The notes under the pieces: generated by a model
What the model saw: the letters and a program-made list of their open reading frames with translations, nothing else
Told to the model about the DNA's origin: nothing
The model's database searches: none
Part shown: in pieces, positions 12,383-20,956 of the stretch
Layout of the letters: every line of letters starts with the position of its first letter
Position numbering within the stretch: position 1 is the stretch's first letter
Assembly (NCBI RefSeq): GCF_000746525.1
Contig: NZ_CP009048.1
Location: 4,839,501 to 4,903,500, forward strand
DNA from: Pseudomonas alkylphenolica
GTDB lineage: Bacteria; Pseudomonadota; Gammaproteobacteria; Pseudomonadales; Pseudomonadaceae
Direction: 5' to 3'
DNA: 64,000 bases
Position numbers and translations under genes: made by a program

Positions 12383-12738
12383 TTTAGCGTGAGAAATCTT
12401 GCAGCTTATAATGCTCTATTCAAAGCTTAATTTCGCCTACAACTTCACCAACAGCATCTTCAAAAACTCTATATTTTTGGGTATTTTTCGGACACCCACT
12501 TTCAAAATTTAATAACACACCAGCTGATATATCGCTATAACTAGATGAGCTATCATAGCGCTTCAGCGATACGATTGATCATCTTCTGCAAGCTAGAACC
12601 TTCAAGTGAACGTTCTTTTTCGAGGTAGGGATTCTCAGCCCTCACAGATGAAACAATATGCCTCACCACTGATCTTATATTATTTCTACCCATGTCAGGG
12701 AAAGCAGTTGAGACACGGACAGCACACGTATTGCAAAA
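12383..12738. other. AT-rich intergenic stretch
   Basis: No gene is recognised. A minus-strand frame of 64 codons (12553-12747) has no family features. The region separates the orphan regulator from the kinase fossil. Confidence 0.4.
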
Positions 12739-13043
12739 ATGAATCAAAGTGTGATTGCCAACGCCATTGAAGCGATGCCGGAGGGTGGCCAGCTAGATAT
12801 CAGTACCACACTGTCTGCCGATGGGCTAAAGCTCCACTCTCGATCAACGATACCGGTAAAGGCATGACCCGCCAGCAAGAGATGATGGCGTTCAAATCCT
12901 TCTACACCATCAAACTGGGTGGGTTGGGTATCGGTTTGATCATGGTCAAGCAGATCATGGAGCGCTTTGGCGGGGAAGTCAGTCTCAGTAGCCAAGAGCA
13001 GGCGGGGACCAGTGTTTGTCTCTGTTTCAAAGTCGCGAGCTGA
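12739..13043 (+). pseudogene. Fossil of a histidine kinase ATPase domain
   Basis: Only the ATP-binding domain of an NtrB-like kinase remains. The N-box (NQSVIANAIEAMPEGGQL) is in the first frame up to about 12838. A one-base loss in 'cactctcg' shifts the frame, and the second frame gives the G1 box NDTGKGM, the F-box KSFYTIK, a G2 box GLGIGL and a kinase-like end (MERFGGEVSLSSQEQAGTS) to the stop at 13043. The G2 box has Ile where Gly-Leu-Gly-Leu is usual. Both the missing N-terminal part and the frameshift show it is dead. Confidence 0.8.
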
Positions 13044-13047
13044 TCTC

Positions 13048-13491
13048 TTACTGTGAAGCCGTGCCAGTCGACTCTGGACGTACAGCAGATCGATTCGATA
13101 GGGACTCGATAATCCGGCACTCTTCAATCACGCCACCTTGGCAACACGCGATCAACCGTGTCAGCTCACTTTCCAGGCCTTGTAGATCTCGGATGCGCTC
13201 TCGTACTTGAGCAAGCTGTAGCTCGACTTTGGCATCGACTGCTGCGCAGGAGTGTTCCTTCCGATCAGCCAGGCCGAGCAGTTCGCGCACATCGTCAAGG
13301 CTGAAACCCAGCCCCCGGCTGCGTCGAATAAACAGCAGACGATCGCGCTCGATCTCCGTGTAGAGGCGGTAGCCTGCAGGTGTTCTGGTGGCTGAAGGCA
13401 GCAACCCCTGCTGTTCGTAGTAGCGGATAGTCACTGCCTTGGTGTCTGTGGCCTTGGCCAACTGACCTACGGTGTAGTTCGGTACAGTCAT
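13048..13491 (-). CDS. cadR: MerR-family metal regulator (CadR/PbrR type)
   Basis: A 147-residue MerR-type activator. The N-terminal winged helix shows as YTVGQLAKATDTKAVTIRYY and GYRLYTEIERDRL; a dimerisation helix follows. Metal-site cysteines are HSCAAVD (about residue 79), ACCQ (about 116-117) and EEC (about 124), the layout of Cd/Pb/Zn sensors rather than of mercury or copper sensors. The ATG at 13491 is used because the operator-promoter begins 6 bases beyond it; the longer frame has no merit. It is divergent from the CDF gene and probably distorts the 19-base-spacer promoter to turn it on. Cd, Pb and Zn cannot be told apart here. Confidence 0.85.
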   Translation of the reverse strand: MTVPNYTVGQLAKATDTKAVTIRYYEQQGLLPSATRTPAGYRLYTEIERDRLLFIRRSRGLGFSLDDVRELLGLADRKEHSCAAVDAKVELQLAQVRERIRDLQGLESELTRLIACCQGGVIEECRIIESLSNRSAVRPESTGTASQ

Positions 13492-13496
13492 GGTGC

Positions 13497-13527
13497 TTGA
13501 CCTTATAGTTGCTAGAACCTTCATGCT
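13497..13527 (+). promoter_or_regulatory. MerR-type promoter with 19-base spacer
   Basis: A -35 element TTGACC (13497-13502) and a -10-like CATGCT (13522-13527) are 19 bases apart. Between them lies an imperfect dyad (CCTTATAG...CTAGAACC). Overlong spacing with a central dyad is the hallmark of MerR-activated promoters. It points into the CDF operon; expected transcription start is near 13534. Confidence 0.7.
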
Positions 13528-13558
13528 ATCGCAATCGGTCATGCGTGAGGATGGGAAA

Positions 13559-14377
13559 ATGGACAGCTGCTGCGAAAACAAAGCCGGCGAACTAGCGCAG
13601 TTGCGCGCCCGACAAAGCCGCATTCTCTACATCGTTCTGGCCATCAATGCGGTGATGTTCGTGGTGGAGTTTGCCGCCGGTTTGATTGCGAGCTCTACCG
13701 CATTGCTGGGCGACTCGCTGGACATGTTTGGGGACGCCTCGGTTTACGCGGTGACGCTGTTTGTACTGCACCGAAGCGTCCGAGCGCGCGCCGGGGCGGC
13801 CTTGTTCAAAGGCGGCTTTATGCTGCTCTTCGGGCTTGTGGTGGTCGCCGACGCTGCTCGCAAGTTGATCATGCAAGAAGTGCCTGAAGCGGATTGGATG
13901 GGGGTGGTCGGGTTTATCGCATTGGCTGCCAATGGCATCTGCTTCTATCTGCTGTTTAGCCACCGCAGTGATGACTTGAACATGCGCTCGACCTGGCTGT
14001 GTTCACGTAACGACCTGATTGCCAATACCAGTGTGATTATCGCGGCTGGTTTGGTGGCTCTAACTGGCAGCCTGTGGCCTGATATCGCGGTGGGTCTGGC
14101 GATTGCTGCACTGTTCCTGCATTCCGCTGGACAGGTCCTTCGCGAAGCCTGGCATGAGTGGAAGCTCAATCCGCAGCCGGAGGTGGTCGCTGAACCTGCT
14201 GAATGTTGCGCAGTGGAGTCTACTAAACCTGCTGCTTCCTGCTGCGCCCCGGTATCCAATGCGGTCTCAACGCGCGAAGGGTCAAAGCCTATGCTGGTAA
14301 GCCTCTGTGAGCCCGGACAATCCCCGGCAGAGCCGACTGAGGTCAAGTCGTGCTGTGGGCCCAAACACTCCAACTAA
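13559..14377 (+). CDS. Cation diffusion facilitator-like exporter with Cys-rich tail
   Basis: A 272-residue inner-membrane cation transporter. The start at 13559 (MDSCCENKAG) has AGGA about 8 bases upstream and lies 25 bases after the predicted transcription start; earlier in-frame starts would overlap the promoter. CDF features are the first membrane helix with EFAAGLIASSTALLGDSLD (metal-site Asp/Asp in GDSLDMFGD) and the paired site in TM5 (SRNDLIANTSVI). The C-terminal tail carries CC pairs (AECCAVE, ASCCAP, KSCCGP) and the N-terminus another (DSCC), suited to soft metals such as Cd or Cu. It is the first gene of a run to 17959. Confidence 0.85.
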   Translation: MDSCCENKAGELAQLRARQSRILYIVLAINAVMFVVEFAAGLIASSTALLGDSLDMFGDASVYAVTLFVLHRSVRARAGAALFKGGFMLLFGLVVVADAARKLIMQEVPEADWMGVVGFIALAANGICFYLLFSHRSDDLNMRSTWLCSRNDLIANTSVIIAAGLVALTGSLWPDIAVGLAIAALFLHSAGQVLREAWHEWKLNPQPEVVAEPAECCAVESTKPAASCCAPVSNAVSTREGSKPMLVSLCEPGQSPAEPTEVKSCCGPKHSN

Positions 14378-14400
14378 CTGGCTTCAACACAAGGATAGTC

Positions 14401-14835
14401 ATGATGCAACGGATCGGACGACAGCTGGCTGCTGCGCTATTGCTGCTAACAGCAAATGCTGCAATGGCCCAAGTGCAAGTACAGAACGCGCAGCTTCGGC
14501 TGCTACCCGGTGACTTACCGGCCGCAGGTTACTTTACGTTGACGAACACCGGTGCTGAGCCGGTTGCGCTGAATGGTGCGCAAAGCGACATGTTCGGCCA
14601 AGTCATGATTCATCGAAGTATCCAGGAAAATGGCATGGCTAGAATGCAGCATATTGATCAGGTACAGGTACCTGCGTCAGGCACCTTGGCCTTTGCTCCC
14701 GGTGGTTATCACTTGATGCTGATGCAGCGCCAGAAGCCGCTGGCCCTCGGTGATCAGATTGCGATAACGCTTCAATTTGCTGATGGTCAGACGCTCCCGG
14801 TGACCTTTACTGCAGTGCCTCCAGGCGCTAACTGA
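14401..14835 (+). CDS. PCuAC-type periplasmic copper chaperone
   Basis: A periplasmic Cu(I) chaperone that can feed cytochrome oxidase assembly or buffer copper. A signal peptide (MMQRIGRQLAAALLLLTANA) is cleaved after AMA. The canonical H-x10-M-x21-H-x-M motif is exact: His in MIHRS, Met in MARM, and HLM in GGYHLMLM. Length is 144 residues, normal for the family. AAGGA lies about 8 bases before the ATG, which is 23 bases after the CDF stop. Copper binding is well supported; the recipient is unknown. Confidence 0.9.
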   Translation: MMQRIGRQLAAALLLLTANAAMAQVQVQNAQLRLLPGDLPAAGYFTLTNTGAEPVALNGAQSDMFGQVMIHRSIQENGMARMQHIDQVQVPASGTLAFAPGGYHLMLMQRQKPLALGDQIAITLQFADGQTLPVTFTAVPPGAN

Positions 14836-14844
14836 GGAACGCAT

Positions 14845-15279
14845 ATGAACCACGGCGTTACCCCCAGCTCTTGGATGTTGTTACTGCTGGCCTGGCTGCT
14901 CGCGCTAGCTTCCACACTAGCGGTGCTATTTGTTGGAGAGGTGATGGGCCAGGAGCCTTGTGTGCTGTGCTGGTTCCAGCGAGCCTTTATGTTCCCGCTT
15001 GCGATCATTTTGGCTATTGCTTGCTATCGCTCAGATTTTGCGGTCTGGCGCTATGCGTTACCACTCGCGATCGGTGGTGGGTTGGTTGCGCTGGGGCACA
15101 GCCTGCTCTATGCAGGCCTGCTTCCGCAGCCAATTGTGCCCTGTACTGCGACCGGTCCATCCTGCACTGACGCTGGCATGACGCTGTTTGGCGTTGTTCC
15201 GCTGCCTCTGTTAGCACTAGCTGCCTTTATGTCCATTTCTGTCCTGCTGCTTATCATCCGTCGGAGCTCTACCACATGA
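14845..15279 (+). CDS. DsbB-like quinone-linked thiol oxidase
   Basis: An inner-membrane DsbB/BdbC-family protein of 144 residues with four hydrophobic segments. The first periplasmic pair is CVLC in GQEPCVLCWFQR and the second is C-x7-C (PCTATGPSC). It would re-oxidise the DsbA-like protein encoded next, passing electrons to quinone. It starts 9 bases after the chaperone gene and its stop overlaps the next ATG by 4 bases. Confidence 0.9.
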   Translation: MNHGVTPSSWMLLLLAWLLALASTLAVLFVGEVMGQEPCVLCWFQRAFMFPLAIILAIACYRSDFAVWRYALPLAIGGGLVALGHSLLYAGLLPQPIVPCTATGPSCTDAGMTLFGVVPLPLLALAAFMSISVLLLIIRRSSTT

Positions 15280-15944
15280 ATCGTCGTACCCTGGTCCTGA
15301 CCATCAGCATTCTGGTGCTGGCTGCCTTTGGTGCGGCTGTCATGTTGTATCAACCAACACCGACCCCACCAGCTCAAACTTCAACGATGCCCCCTGCCGA
15401 ACCGCCTGTCAGGGCTACGGCCAATCTGGTGCGCTTCCATTCACCTGCGTTCGGTAAGGCAAACGCCCCGGTCACCATTGTCGAATTCTTTGATCCTTCT
15501 TGTGAGGCGTGCCGGGCTTTCTATCCCTACGTCAAAAAGATTCTCGCGGAGCATCCTGACGATGTTCGTCTGGTCTTGCGCTATACGCTTTTACACCAAG
15601 GTTCAGAAGAGGTTGCCCGTCTGCTCGAGGCATCGCGAAAGCAGAATCTCTACCAGCAAGTGCTGGAGGCGGTTTTGGAGGCCCAACCAGGTTGGCATGA
15701 TGATCCTCAAGTAGCCAAGGCGTGGGAGGCTGCGCAAGAGGTCGGTCTCGATCTGGATAAAGCCCGTTCAGACATGCGGTCTGCGGGGGTTGATGCGGCG
15801 CTTAAAGTCGACATGCAGGATGTTAAAGCCTTAGCCGTACAGGGCACTCCGACGTTCTTCGTAAATGGTCAAAGCCTGAACGAGTTCAGCCCGCAGGCAC
15901 TGCGTCAATTGGTCCGTGATGAGGTCGCCAAAACCAAGGAGTAA
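15276..15944 (+). CDS. DsbA/BdbD-like membrane-anchored thioredoxin
   Basis: A 222-residue protein with an N-terminal membrane anchor (residues 6-27), a Pro-rich linker and a DsbA-type thioredoxin fold. The active site is CEAC in FDPSCEACRAFYPY, and the cis-Pro loop is VQGTPTFFVNG. The four-base ATGA overlap with the DsbB-like gene indicates a translationally coupled oxidoreductase pair. In this operon it probably protects or re-oxidises metal-exposed cysteines, an inference from context. Confidence 0.9.
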   Translation: MNRRTLVLTISILVLAAFGAAVMLYQPTPTPPAQTSTMPPAEPPVRATANLVRFHSPAFGKANAPVTIVEFFDPSCEACRAFYPYVKKILAEHPDDVRLVLRYTLLHQGSEEVARLLEASRKQNLYQQVLEAVLEAQPGWHDDPQVAKAWEAAQEVGLDLDKARSDMRSAGVDAALKVDMQDVKALAVQGTPTFFVNGQSLNEFSPQALRQLVRDEVAKTKE

Positions 15945-15948
15945 TGTC

Positions 15949-16410
15949 ATGCACTGGTTCGAGAACCGTGTCCCGCCCCCCTTGGTGGCGGCGATTTGCG
16001 CGTTGTTGATGTGGCTCAGTGCAGCGCAATGGCCGGCCGTAGAGGCGCCTCTGAGTTGGCGCCTTGTCGGCTCCCTTGTGCTATCAGTGATTGGCGCCGG
16101 TGTTTGTTTGGCAGGCGTAATTTGCTTCCATCAGGCCAAAACAACGGTCAATCCGTTGAAACCAGCATCGGCTTCAGCCCTGGTTACTTCAGGTATCTAT
16201 CGCGTGACTCGAAACCCCATGTACCTGGGCTTTGCATTGGCCTTGGCGGCGTGGGCGGTGTTTCTTGCTTCACCCTTCGCTTTGCTGGGAGTTGCGGCGT
16301 TCGTCCTGTACATCAATCGTTTTCAGATCCTGCCGGAAGAACGTGCCTTGCGTCGGTTGTTTGGTGACGATCTGGATAAGTATTGCGCTCGTGTTCGCCG
16401 CTGGATTTGA
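15949..16410 (+). CDS. Isoprenylcysteine methyltransferase-family membrane protein
   Basis: A 153-residue integral membrane protein of the ICMT/PEMT-like family. The SAM-binding signature is seen as GIYRVTRNPMYLGFALAL followed by a Glu-Glu near the C-terminus (LPEERALRRLFGDDLDKY). It begins 4 bases after the thioredoxin gene. Bacterial members are common near metal and thiol genes, but their substrate is unknown. The long N-terminal in-frame extension from 15916 overlaps the previous gene and is not used. Confidence 0.85.
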   Translation: MHWFENRVPPPLVAAICALLMWLSAAQWPAVEAPLSWRLVGSLVLSVIGAGVCLAGVICFHQAKTTVNPLKPASASALVTSGIYRVTRNPMYLGFALALAAWAVFLASPFALLGVAAFVLYINRFQILPEERALRRLFGDDLDKYCARVRRWI

Positions 16411-16564
16411 AGTTCAGTTTTGCGCCCCTACAAAAAGCTAATGATCGCAAGCTGCTTCGCGAGTACCACCAAAACACCAAAGTCCGAACATCACGAGACA
16501 ATCGTTTCATGAGCATGTACTTTCGCCAGCTGCTCGCTCGAGCGCCCATCGGAGGGCAACACCG

Positions 16565-17959
16565 ATGACTAAGGACACCCTACCGGTGGATGCGCCTGAC
16601 TTGATGCGACCAGCGCCTGTTAGCTTGGCACAAGCACTGTGGTTCTGGCTGAAGCTCGGCTTTATCAGCTTCGGCGGGCCTGCGGGTCAGATCTCGATCA
16701 TGCACCAGGAGCTGGTAGAACGTCGGCGTTGGATATCAGAACGGCGTTTTCTCCATGCATTGAATTACTGCATGCTGCTTCCTGGGCCAGAGGCACAGCA
16801 GTTGGCGACCTATATCGGCTGGCTGATGCATCGCACTTGGGGTGGGGTGATTGCGGGTGGGCTGTTTGTGCTCCCTTCGCTGTTCATTCTAATTGTGCTG
16901 TCATGGGTCTATATTGCCTTCGGTGACGTTCCCATCGTGGCTGGACTGTTCTATGGCATCAAGCCTGCAGTCACCGCCATCGTGGTCCATGCCGCTCATA
17001 GAATCGGTTCAAGAGCACTCAAAAACGGATGGCTGTGGGCCATTTCTGCCGCTTCGTTCGTCGCGATTTTCGCCTTGAATGTTCCTTTCCCCGTCATTGT
17101 CCTGGTCGCGGCACTGCTGGGTTATCTGGGCGGCCGCCTTGCCCCAGAAAAATTTCGCACCGGTGGCCACGGTACCGCGAAGAAATCCTATGGCACGGCT
17201 CTGATCGATGATGACACCCCAACGCCTGCACACGCCCGGTTTCGCTGGTCTCGGCTAATGCTGCTGATTCTGGTAGGCGTCCTGCTGTGGTTGTTACCCA
17301 TGGGCCTCCTGACCGCGATGTTTGGCTGGAACGGGACGTTCACCCAAATGAGCTGGTTCTTTACCAAGGCAGCGTTACTGACGTTCGGTGGTGCGTATGC
17401 GGTGCTGCCCTATGTCTATCAAGGCGCTGTGGGACACTACGGCTGGCTGACCCCGACCCAAATGATCGATGGCCTGGCCTTAGGTGAAACCACACCTGGT
17501 CCGTTGATCATGGTCGTGGCGTTCGTTGGCTTCGTCGGCGCTTATGTCCAGCAGGTTTTTGGTCCTGAGCAGACGTTCCTAGCCGGTGCCGTAGCGGCGA
17601 GCTTGGTGACCTGGTTCACTTTTCTGCCTTCCTTCCTGTTCATTCTGGTCGGTGGGCCCTTGGTCGAGTCGACCCATAACGAACTGAAATACACTGCGCC
17701 ACTCATCGGCATCACAGCTGCCGTGGTCGGAGTGATCCTGAACCTGGCGATGTTTTTCGGTTACCACGTACTCTGGCCCAATGGATTTGGAGCAGGTCTG
17801 GACTGGCCGTCGCTGGTGATTGCGATAGCCGCTGCCATTGCACTGTTTCACTTCAAGCGCGGTGTCATTCAGGTACTACTCAGCTGCGGTATAGTCGGTT
17901 TGCTGGTGTACGTGGTGCGCAATGGACATTGGGGAGCATTCTTTCAACTGTGGTCCTGA
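16565..17959 (+). CDS. chrA: ChrA chromate efflux transporter
   Basis: A 464-residue CHR-superfamily antiporter that exports chromate. Both CHR halves are present: the N-half begins [20 protein letters not shown] with [15 protein letters not shown], and the C-half has [19 protein letters not shown] and [13 protein letters not shown]. The GGP/GPE and TPGP motifs are typical. GGAG precedes the ATG. It is 154 bases after the methyltransferase gene and is the last gene of the operon or its own unit. The length is that of the long-chain (two-domain) ChrA. Confidence 0.95.
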   Translation: MTKDTLPVDAPDLMRPAPVSLAQALWFWLKLGFISFGGPAGQISIMHQELVERRRWISERRFLHALNYCMLLPGPEAQQLATYIGWLMHRTWGGVIAGGLFVLPSLFILIVLSWVYIAFGDVPIVAGLFYGIKPAVTAIVVHAAHRIGSRALKNGWLWAISAASFVAIFALNVPFPVIVLVAALLGYLGGRLAPEKFRTGGHGTAKKSYGTALIDDDTPTPAHARFRWSRLMLLILVGVLLWLLPMGLLTAMFGWNGTFTQMSWFFTKAALLTFGGAYAVLPYVYQGAVGHYGWLTPTQMIDGLALGETTPGPLIMVVAFVGFVGAYVQQVFGPEQTFLAGAVAASLVTWFTFLPSFLFILVGGPLVESTHNELKYTAPLIGITAAVVGVILNLAMFFGYHVLWPNGFGAGLDWPSLVIAIAAAIALFHFKRGVIQVLLSCGIVGLLVYVVRNGHWGAFFQLWS

Positions 17960-18003
17960 TGACCACCATTGGGAATGGCCCAGCAACCGCTGGGCTTTGC
18001 CGC

Positions 18004-18135
18004 TTAGTGACAGTGGTAGCTGCCAGTTTTGTGGTTGGTGTGGCAACCCTTGGAATCGGTACCACCACTGTGCGCAAACGCAGCAACCGAAGAGAACGAA
18101 AGGACAGCAGCAATAACGAGAGAAACAACTTTCAT
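18004..18135 (-). CDS. Tiny secreted YHCH-type protein (43 aa)
   Basis: A 43-residue protein: signal peptide (MKVVSLVIAAVLSFSSVAAF, cleaved after AFA) and a mature part of about 22 residues, HSGGTDSKGCHTNHKTG followed by SYHCH. The two Cys and five His make it a strong small metal or redox-ligand candidate. The ending YHCH after a GCHTNHKTG run is the form of YHYH-type secreted domains in larger proteins. It lies between chrA (convergent) and the TraX-like gene. No function is known. Confidence 0.75.
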   Translation of the reverse strand: MKVVSLVIAAVLSFSSVAAFAHSGGTDSKGCHTNHKTGSYHCH

Positions 18136-18265
18136 CAGGCTAACTCCATGCGTAGTTTTTATAGGCGGAATCTTCCACCACGCACAGAGTATGGCTATTT
18201 GCCTTCATCAAACAAGAGCTTGCGGGTTCAGTTGTGGGTAAGCCGATGAAAGGCATTCTTATGCC

Positions 18266-19006
18266 TCACAGACACAAGCGGAGAGCTAGCAATGCGACCA
18301 AGTGGCCTGGATAGAACCAATACCCCCACTGGCGTACCGGTTGTACATTGAAATGCAGACTCTGGCGCAGGAGCCACAAGCCTAGAAGCGGAGCGGCGCA
18401 GGCAGTGCCCAAGGCTAGGATCGACGGAGTGTTTAGATCCAGAGCCCGGGCGACGATGCTGCTGCGAGTATTGATCAATACGCACAGGAGTGCAGGCAGT
18501 AACCACAGTATGCCTGGCCGTTTGATCGCAATAAGCACTGTCGCTGGTACAAGGACGCCATAGAACCCGTACATCAGCGTATCGTTGAGCAGATAGGCAA
18601 GCGCCCCTGCGGTGATTGCCAGGGCCCCAGCCAACCACGTGCGATGATGAATCCCCCACGTGACCAGCAGCCCCAGTGTCAGAGTCACCAAGACATTGAA
18701 TAGTCCAGAAGTGCTGATGTAGCGATAGGGAACCTCGGAAATGATCGCGAACAGGATCATCAAGATGAGGTATCGACCATTGGCGGCTGTCAGTAGCTCG
18801 CCGGGGCCCGTACGCGCCACATTGGCGGCAATCGCTACGCAAAACAGCGGAAAGGCGAGCCGTCCAACGATAAACAGGTCGCCCATTTCGGGCCACACCA
18901 AGCGCAGGTGATCGATGACCATTGTGACCATGGCTAACCACTTGATCAGGTCCTGGCCGGCATTGCGATTCTTGATGACCGGTGCGGTTAGCTCATACGC
19001 GCTCAT
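18266..19006 (-). CDS. TraX-family membrane protein
   Basis: A 246-residue polytopic protein of the TraX family. It contains DLIKWLAMVTMVIDHLRL, typical of the family's first helix, and several further hydrophobic segments. The start at 19006 forms an ATGA overlap with the previous gene. F-plasmid TraX acetylates pilin, but chromosomal relatives are of unknown function and no other conjugation gene is near. It ends the minus-strand nickel block. Confidence 0.8.
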   Translation of the reverse strand: MSAYELTAPVIKNRNAGQDLIKWLAMVTMVIDHLRLVWPEMGDLFIVGRLAFPLFCVAIAANVARTGPGELLTAANGRYLILMILFAIISEVPYRYISTSGLFNVLVTLTLGLLVTWGIHHRTWLAGALAITAGALAYLLNDTLMYGFYGVLVPATVLIAIKRPGILWLLPALLCVLINTRSSIVARALDLNTPSILALGTACAAPLLGLWLLRQSLHFNVQPVRQWGYWFYPGHLVALLALRLCL

Positions 19007-19443
19007 CACGAGCCTCCCAGGACGAGCACTGTGAGCAGTAGATAACGTCCTCCCTTGGCCAGGGTGACGATCAAAAGGAAGCGCCACAAGGGCTCACGCA
19101 TAATGCCCGCGACCAAGGTAAGTGGATCGCCAATGATGGGGGCCCAGCTGAGTAGCAAGGACCAGTGGCCGTAGCGTTGATAGGACTGCTGGGCTTTTTC
19201 GAGCTTGCTCTCACTAACCGGAAACCAACGTTTGTGCCGGAAGTGCTCGATGCTGCGCCCGAGCACCCAGTTAAACAACGAGCCCAAAACGTTACCGGTT
19301 GTGGCCACCAGTAGCAGAGTAAGGGGCAAATATTTCTCGGAAACCAGCATGCCGGCGAGTACTGCCTCTGACTGCATGGGCAGCAAGGTGGCGGCACCGA
19401 GTGCCGCCAGAAATAGGCCGATGTAGCTGGTCAGTTCGAACAC
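19006..19443 (-). CDS. YqaA-family inner-membrane protein
   Basis: A 145-residue DedA/SNARE-associated-type (YqaA) membrane protein. Motifs are AALGAATLLPMQSEAVLAGM, LGSLFNWVLGR and LSWAPIIGDPLTLVAGIMR, including the Gly-Asp-Pro of the family. It starts 12 bases after the MrdH-like gene and overlaps the TraX-like gene by four bases, so it is co-transcribed. YqaA proteins are of unknown function; link to nickel is by context only. Confidence 0.85.
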   Translation of the reverse strand: MFELTSYIGLFLAALGAATLLPMQSEAVLAGMLVSEKYLPLTLLLVATTGNVLGSLFNWVLGRSIEHFRHKRWFPVSESKLEKAQQSYQRYGHWSLLLSWAPIIGDPLTLVAGIMREPLWRFLLIVTLAKGGRYLLLTVLVLGGS

Positions 19444-19455
19444 TGAGCAGGCCCC

Positions 19456-20592
19456 TCAGCTGTTCAGTCCGATCCAGCCATGGAAGCCTACATAGAGGCC
19501 GACACCGATAATCAGGACGCTGGAGAGGTAGGGTGCACGCCGCGCCACGGTACCCAGCCATGGCCAGCGATTGGACGCTTGTCTTGCACCAATCGCTGCT
19601 GCGCTCCCTACTGCCACTAGAGTAAGCGCCAAGCCAATGCTGAAGCACAGAACCAATATGGCGCCAAGTGCGACTTCTTTAACCTGGAGGCAGAGCAGCA
19701 ATACCGTGATGGCTGCAGGGCATGGAATAAGGCCACCGGTCAGGCCAAACATGATGATCTGCCCAGTTGTCACTTCCCGATTGGTAAAGCGCTTACGGAT
19801 GTCGTTGGCATGAGCACGCTCATGCGCGTCCTGGTAGCCATCGACGGACAGCTCCAAGCCCTCCCGCTCGGAATGGATGTGGCCATGATCGTGCTCGCGG
19901 TAATCGAGATCATAGTCATGCGAATGGCCAGCATGCCCGAGACTGAGCCGAGCGCTGAATTCATGGGGTTCAGGAATATCAACCGTGGATTGGAGATACC
20001 CTTCCCGCTCGACAAAGGCGAATTGCTGGATCTTCCCGTCGGACCTGGTGGTGGTCAATAGAACTTGAGCAGCCGGCCAGGCATGGCCACTCAGCACTTT
20101 CATCCGCCAGTGCGGGGGCATACCGTCTTCGAAGATTGAAAGCTCGATCCGGCCATGGCCGGTATCAATACGGTGAGTCTCATCATGATGCCCGTGGTCA
20201 TGATCACTATGATGGTGATCATCGCCTTGCTCGAACTTGAACATCTGCTCGCCACGCCACGTCCGCCAAAGCATCCACAGGGCAATCACAATGATCAGGG
20301 CAGAAGATGCGAGCTGGAAGTAAGGCTCTGTAGTCTGAGCATCCAGCCCCTTACCCAGGTACATGCCACCGATTGCGACCAGCCAGACCACCAGCGTGTG
20401 GGAAATCGTGGCGGCAAGGCCCAACAGGATTGCCTGCTTCACAGAGCCACGAATCGCAACGATGAATGCAGCCATCATGGTTTTGGAATGGCCAGGCTCA
20501 AGCCCGTGGAGAGCACCCAGCAAGATTGCACTGGGAAAATACAGCCAGGCGTGGGCTCCACCCTGCTGTAGCAATTCTGCGAAGTTCGGCAT
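19456..20592 (-). CDS. mrdH: MrdH/RcnA-like Ni/Co efflux protein with inserted CzcB-N-like domain
   Basis: A 378-residue membrane exporter in the RcnA family. RcnA features are the first helix set with LGALHGLEPGHSKTMMAAFI and the second half with GLTGGLIPCPAAITVLLLC. The central loop is unusually long, about 150 residues, His-rich (DHHHSDHDHGHHDE; HAGHSHDY; DHGHIHSE). It contains a domain with IFEDGMPPHWR and DIPEPHEFSARLSL that aligns with the CzcB N-terminal domain (IFEEGVEPQFR, VVEPHSFQVSI). MrdH of P. putida was described as such an RcnA/RND chimera exporting Ni, Cd and Zn. The ATG at 20592 has AGG upstream and lies 7 bases after mreA. Confidence 0.85.
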   Translation of the reverse strand: MPNFAELLQQGGAHAWLYFPSAILLGALHGLEPGHSKTMMAAFIVAIRGSVKQAILLGLAATISHTLVVWLVAIGGMYLGKGLDAQTTEPYFQLASSALIIVIALWMLWRTWRGEQMFKFEQGDDHHHSDHDHGHHDETHRIDTGHGRIELSIFEDGMPPHWRMKVLSGHAWPAAQVLLTTTRSDGKIQQFAFVEREGYLQSTVDIPEPHEFSARLSLGHAGHSHDYDLDYREHDHGHIHSEREGLELSVDGYQDAHERAHANDIRKRFTNREVTTGQIIMFGLTGGLIPCPAAITVLLLCLQVKEVALGAILVLCFSIGLALTLVAVGSAAAIGARQASNRWPWLGTVARRAPYLSSVLIIGVGLYVGFHGWIGLNS

Positions 20593-20599
20593 GGGGAAC

Positions 20600-20917
20600 C
20601 TAAAGGTACTTGGTGATTTGCTTGAATTCTTCAAGCGATGAGCGATCCCCGTTACTCAATGCCACGACGGTGTCTTCCAGGCAGTGGTCGATGTGATCCT
20701 GAATGAGCGTCCGCTTGGCTTGGCAAACCGCTTTTTCAACCGCATGCAGCTGCTGTGCGATGTCGACGCACTCACGGCCCTCCTCGATCATTGCAATGAT
20801 GCTTCGCAAGTGGCCGTCCGCACGCTTGAGGCGCTTGATGATCGCTTCGTGGCTTTGATGGATATGTGTATGACCATGTGGGTGGTCATGGACATCGAGG
20901 TGCACATTCTCAGTCAT
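20600..20917 (-). CDS. mreA: CsoR/RcnR-family metal repressor with His-rich tail (MreA/NreA-like)
   Basis: A 105-residue all-alpha repressor that probably releases DNA when it binds metal. The N-terminal tail has nine His in the first 23 residues (HLDVHDHPHGHTHIHQSH). The metal triad by position is C50, H75 and C79 (C-x24-H-x3-C), the CsoR copper pattern, while E. coli RcnR has C-x24-H-x3-H. The neighbour is a nickel/cobalt exporter, so metal preference is uncertain. A 19-base palindrome lies 40 bases upstream. The protein resembles MreA/NreA proteins known beside mrdH. Confidence 0.85.
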   Translation of the reverse strand: MTENVHLDVHDHPHGHTHIHQSHEAIIKRLKRADGHLRSIIAMIEEGRECVDIAQQLHAVEKAVCQAKRTLIQDHIDHCLEDTVVALSNGDRSSLEEFKQITKYL

Positions 20918-20956
20918 GACTTGAGTCTCTGGATTCGATGGATTACGCTGGCATCG

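Noticed and set aside
16639..17487. Alternative plus-strand frames in chrA
   Set aside because: They overlap chrA in another frame and show random composition.
20155..20571. Plus-strand frame of 138 codons antisense to the RcnA-like gene
   Set aside because: The His-rich codons of the minus-strand gene leave an open antisense frame; nothing supports translation.
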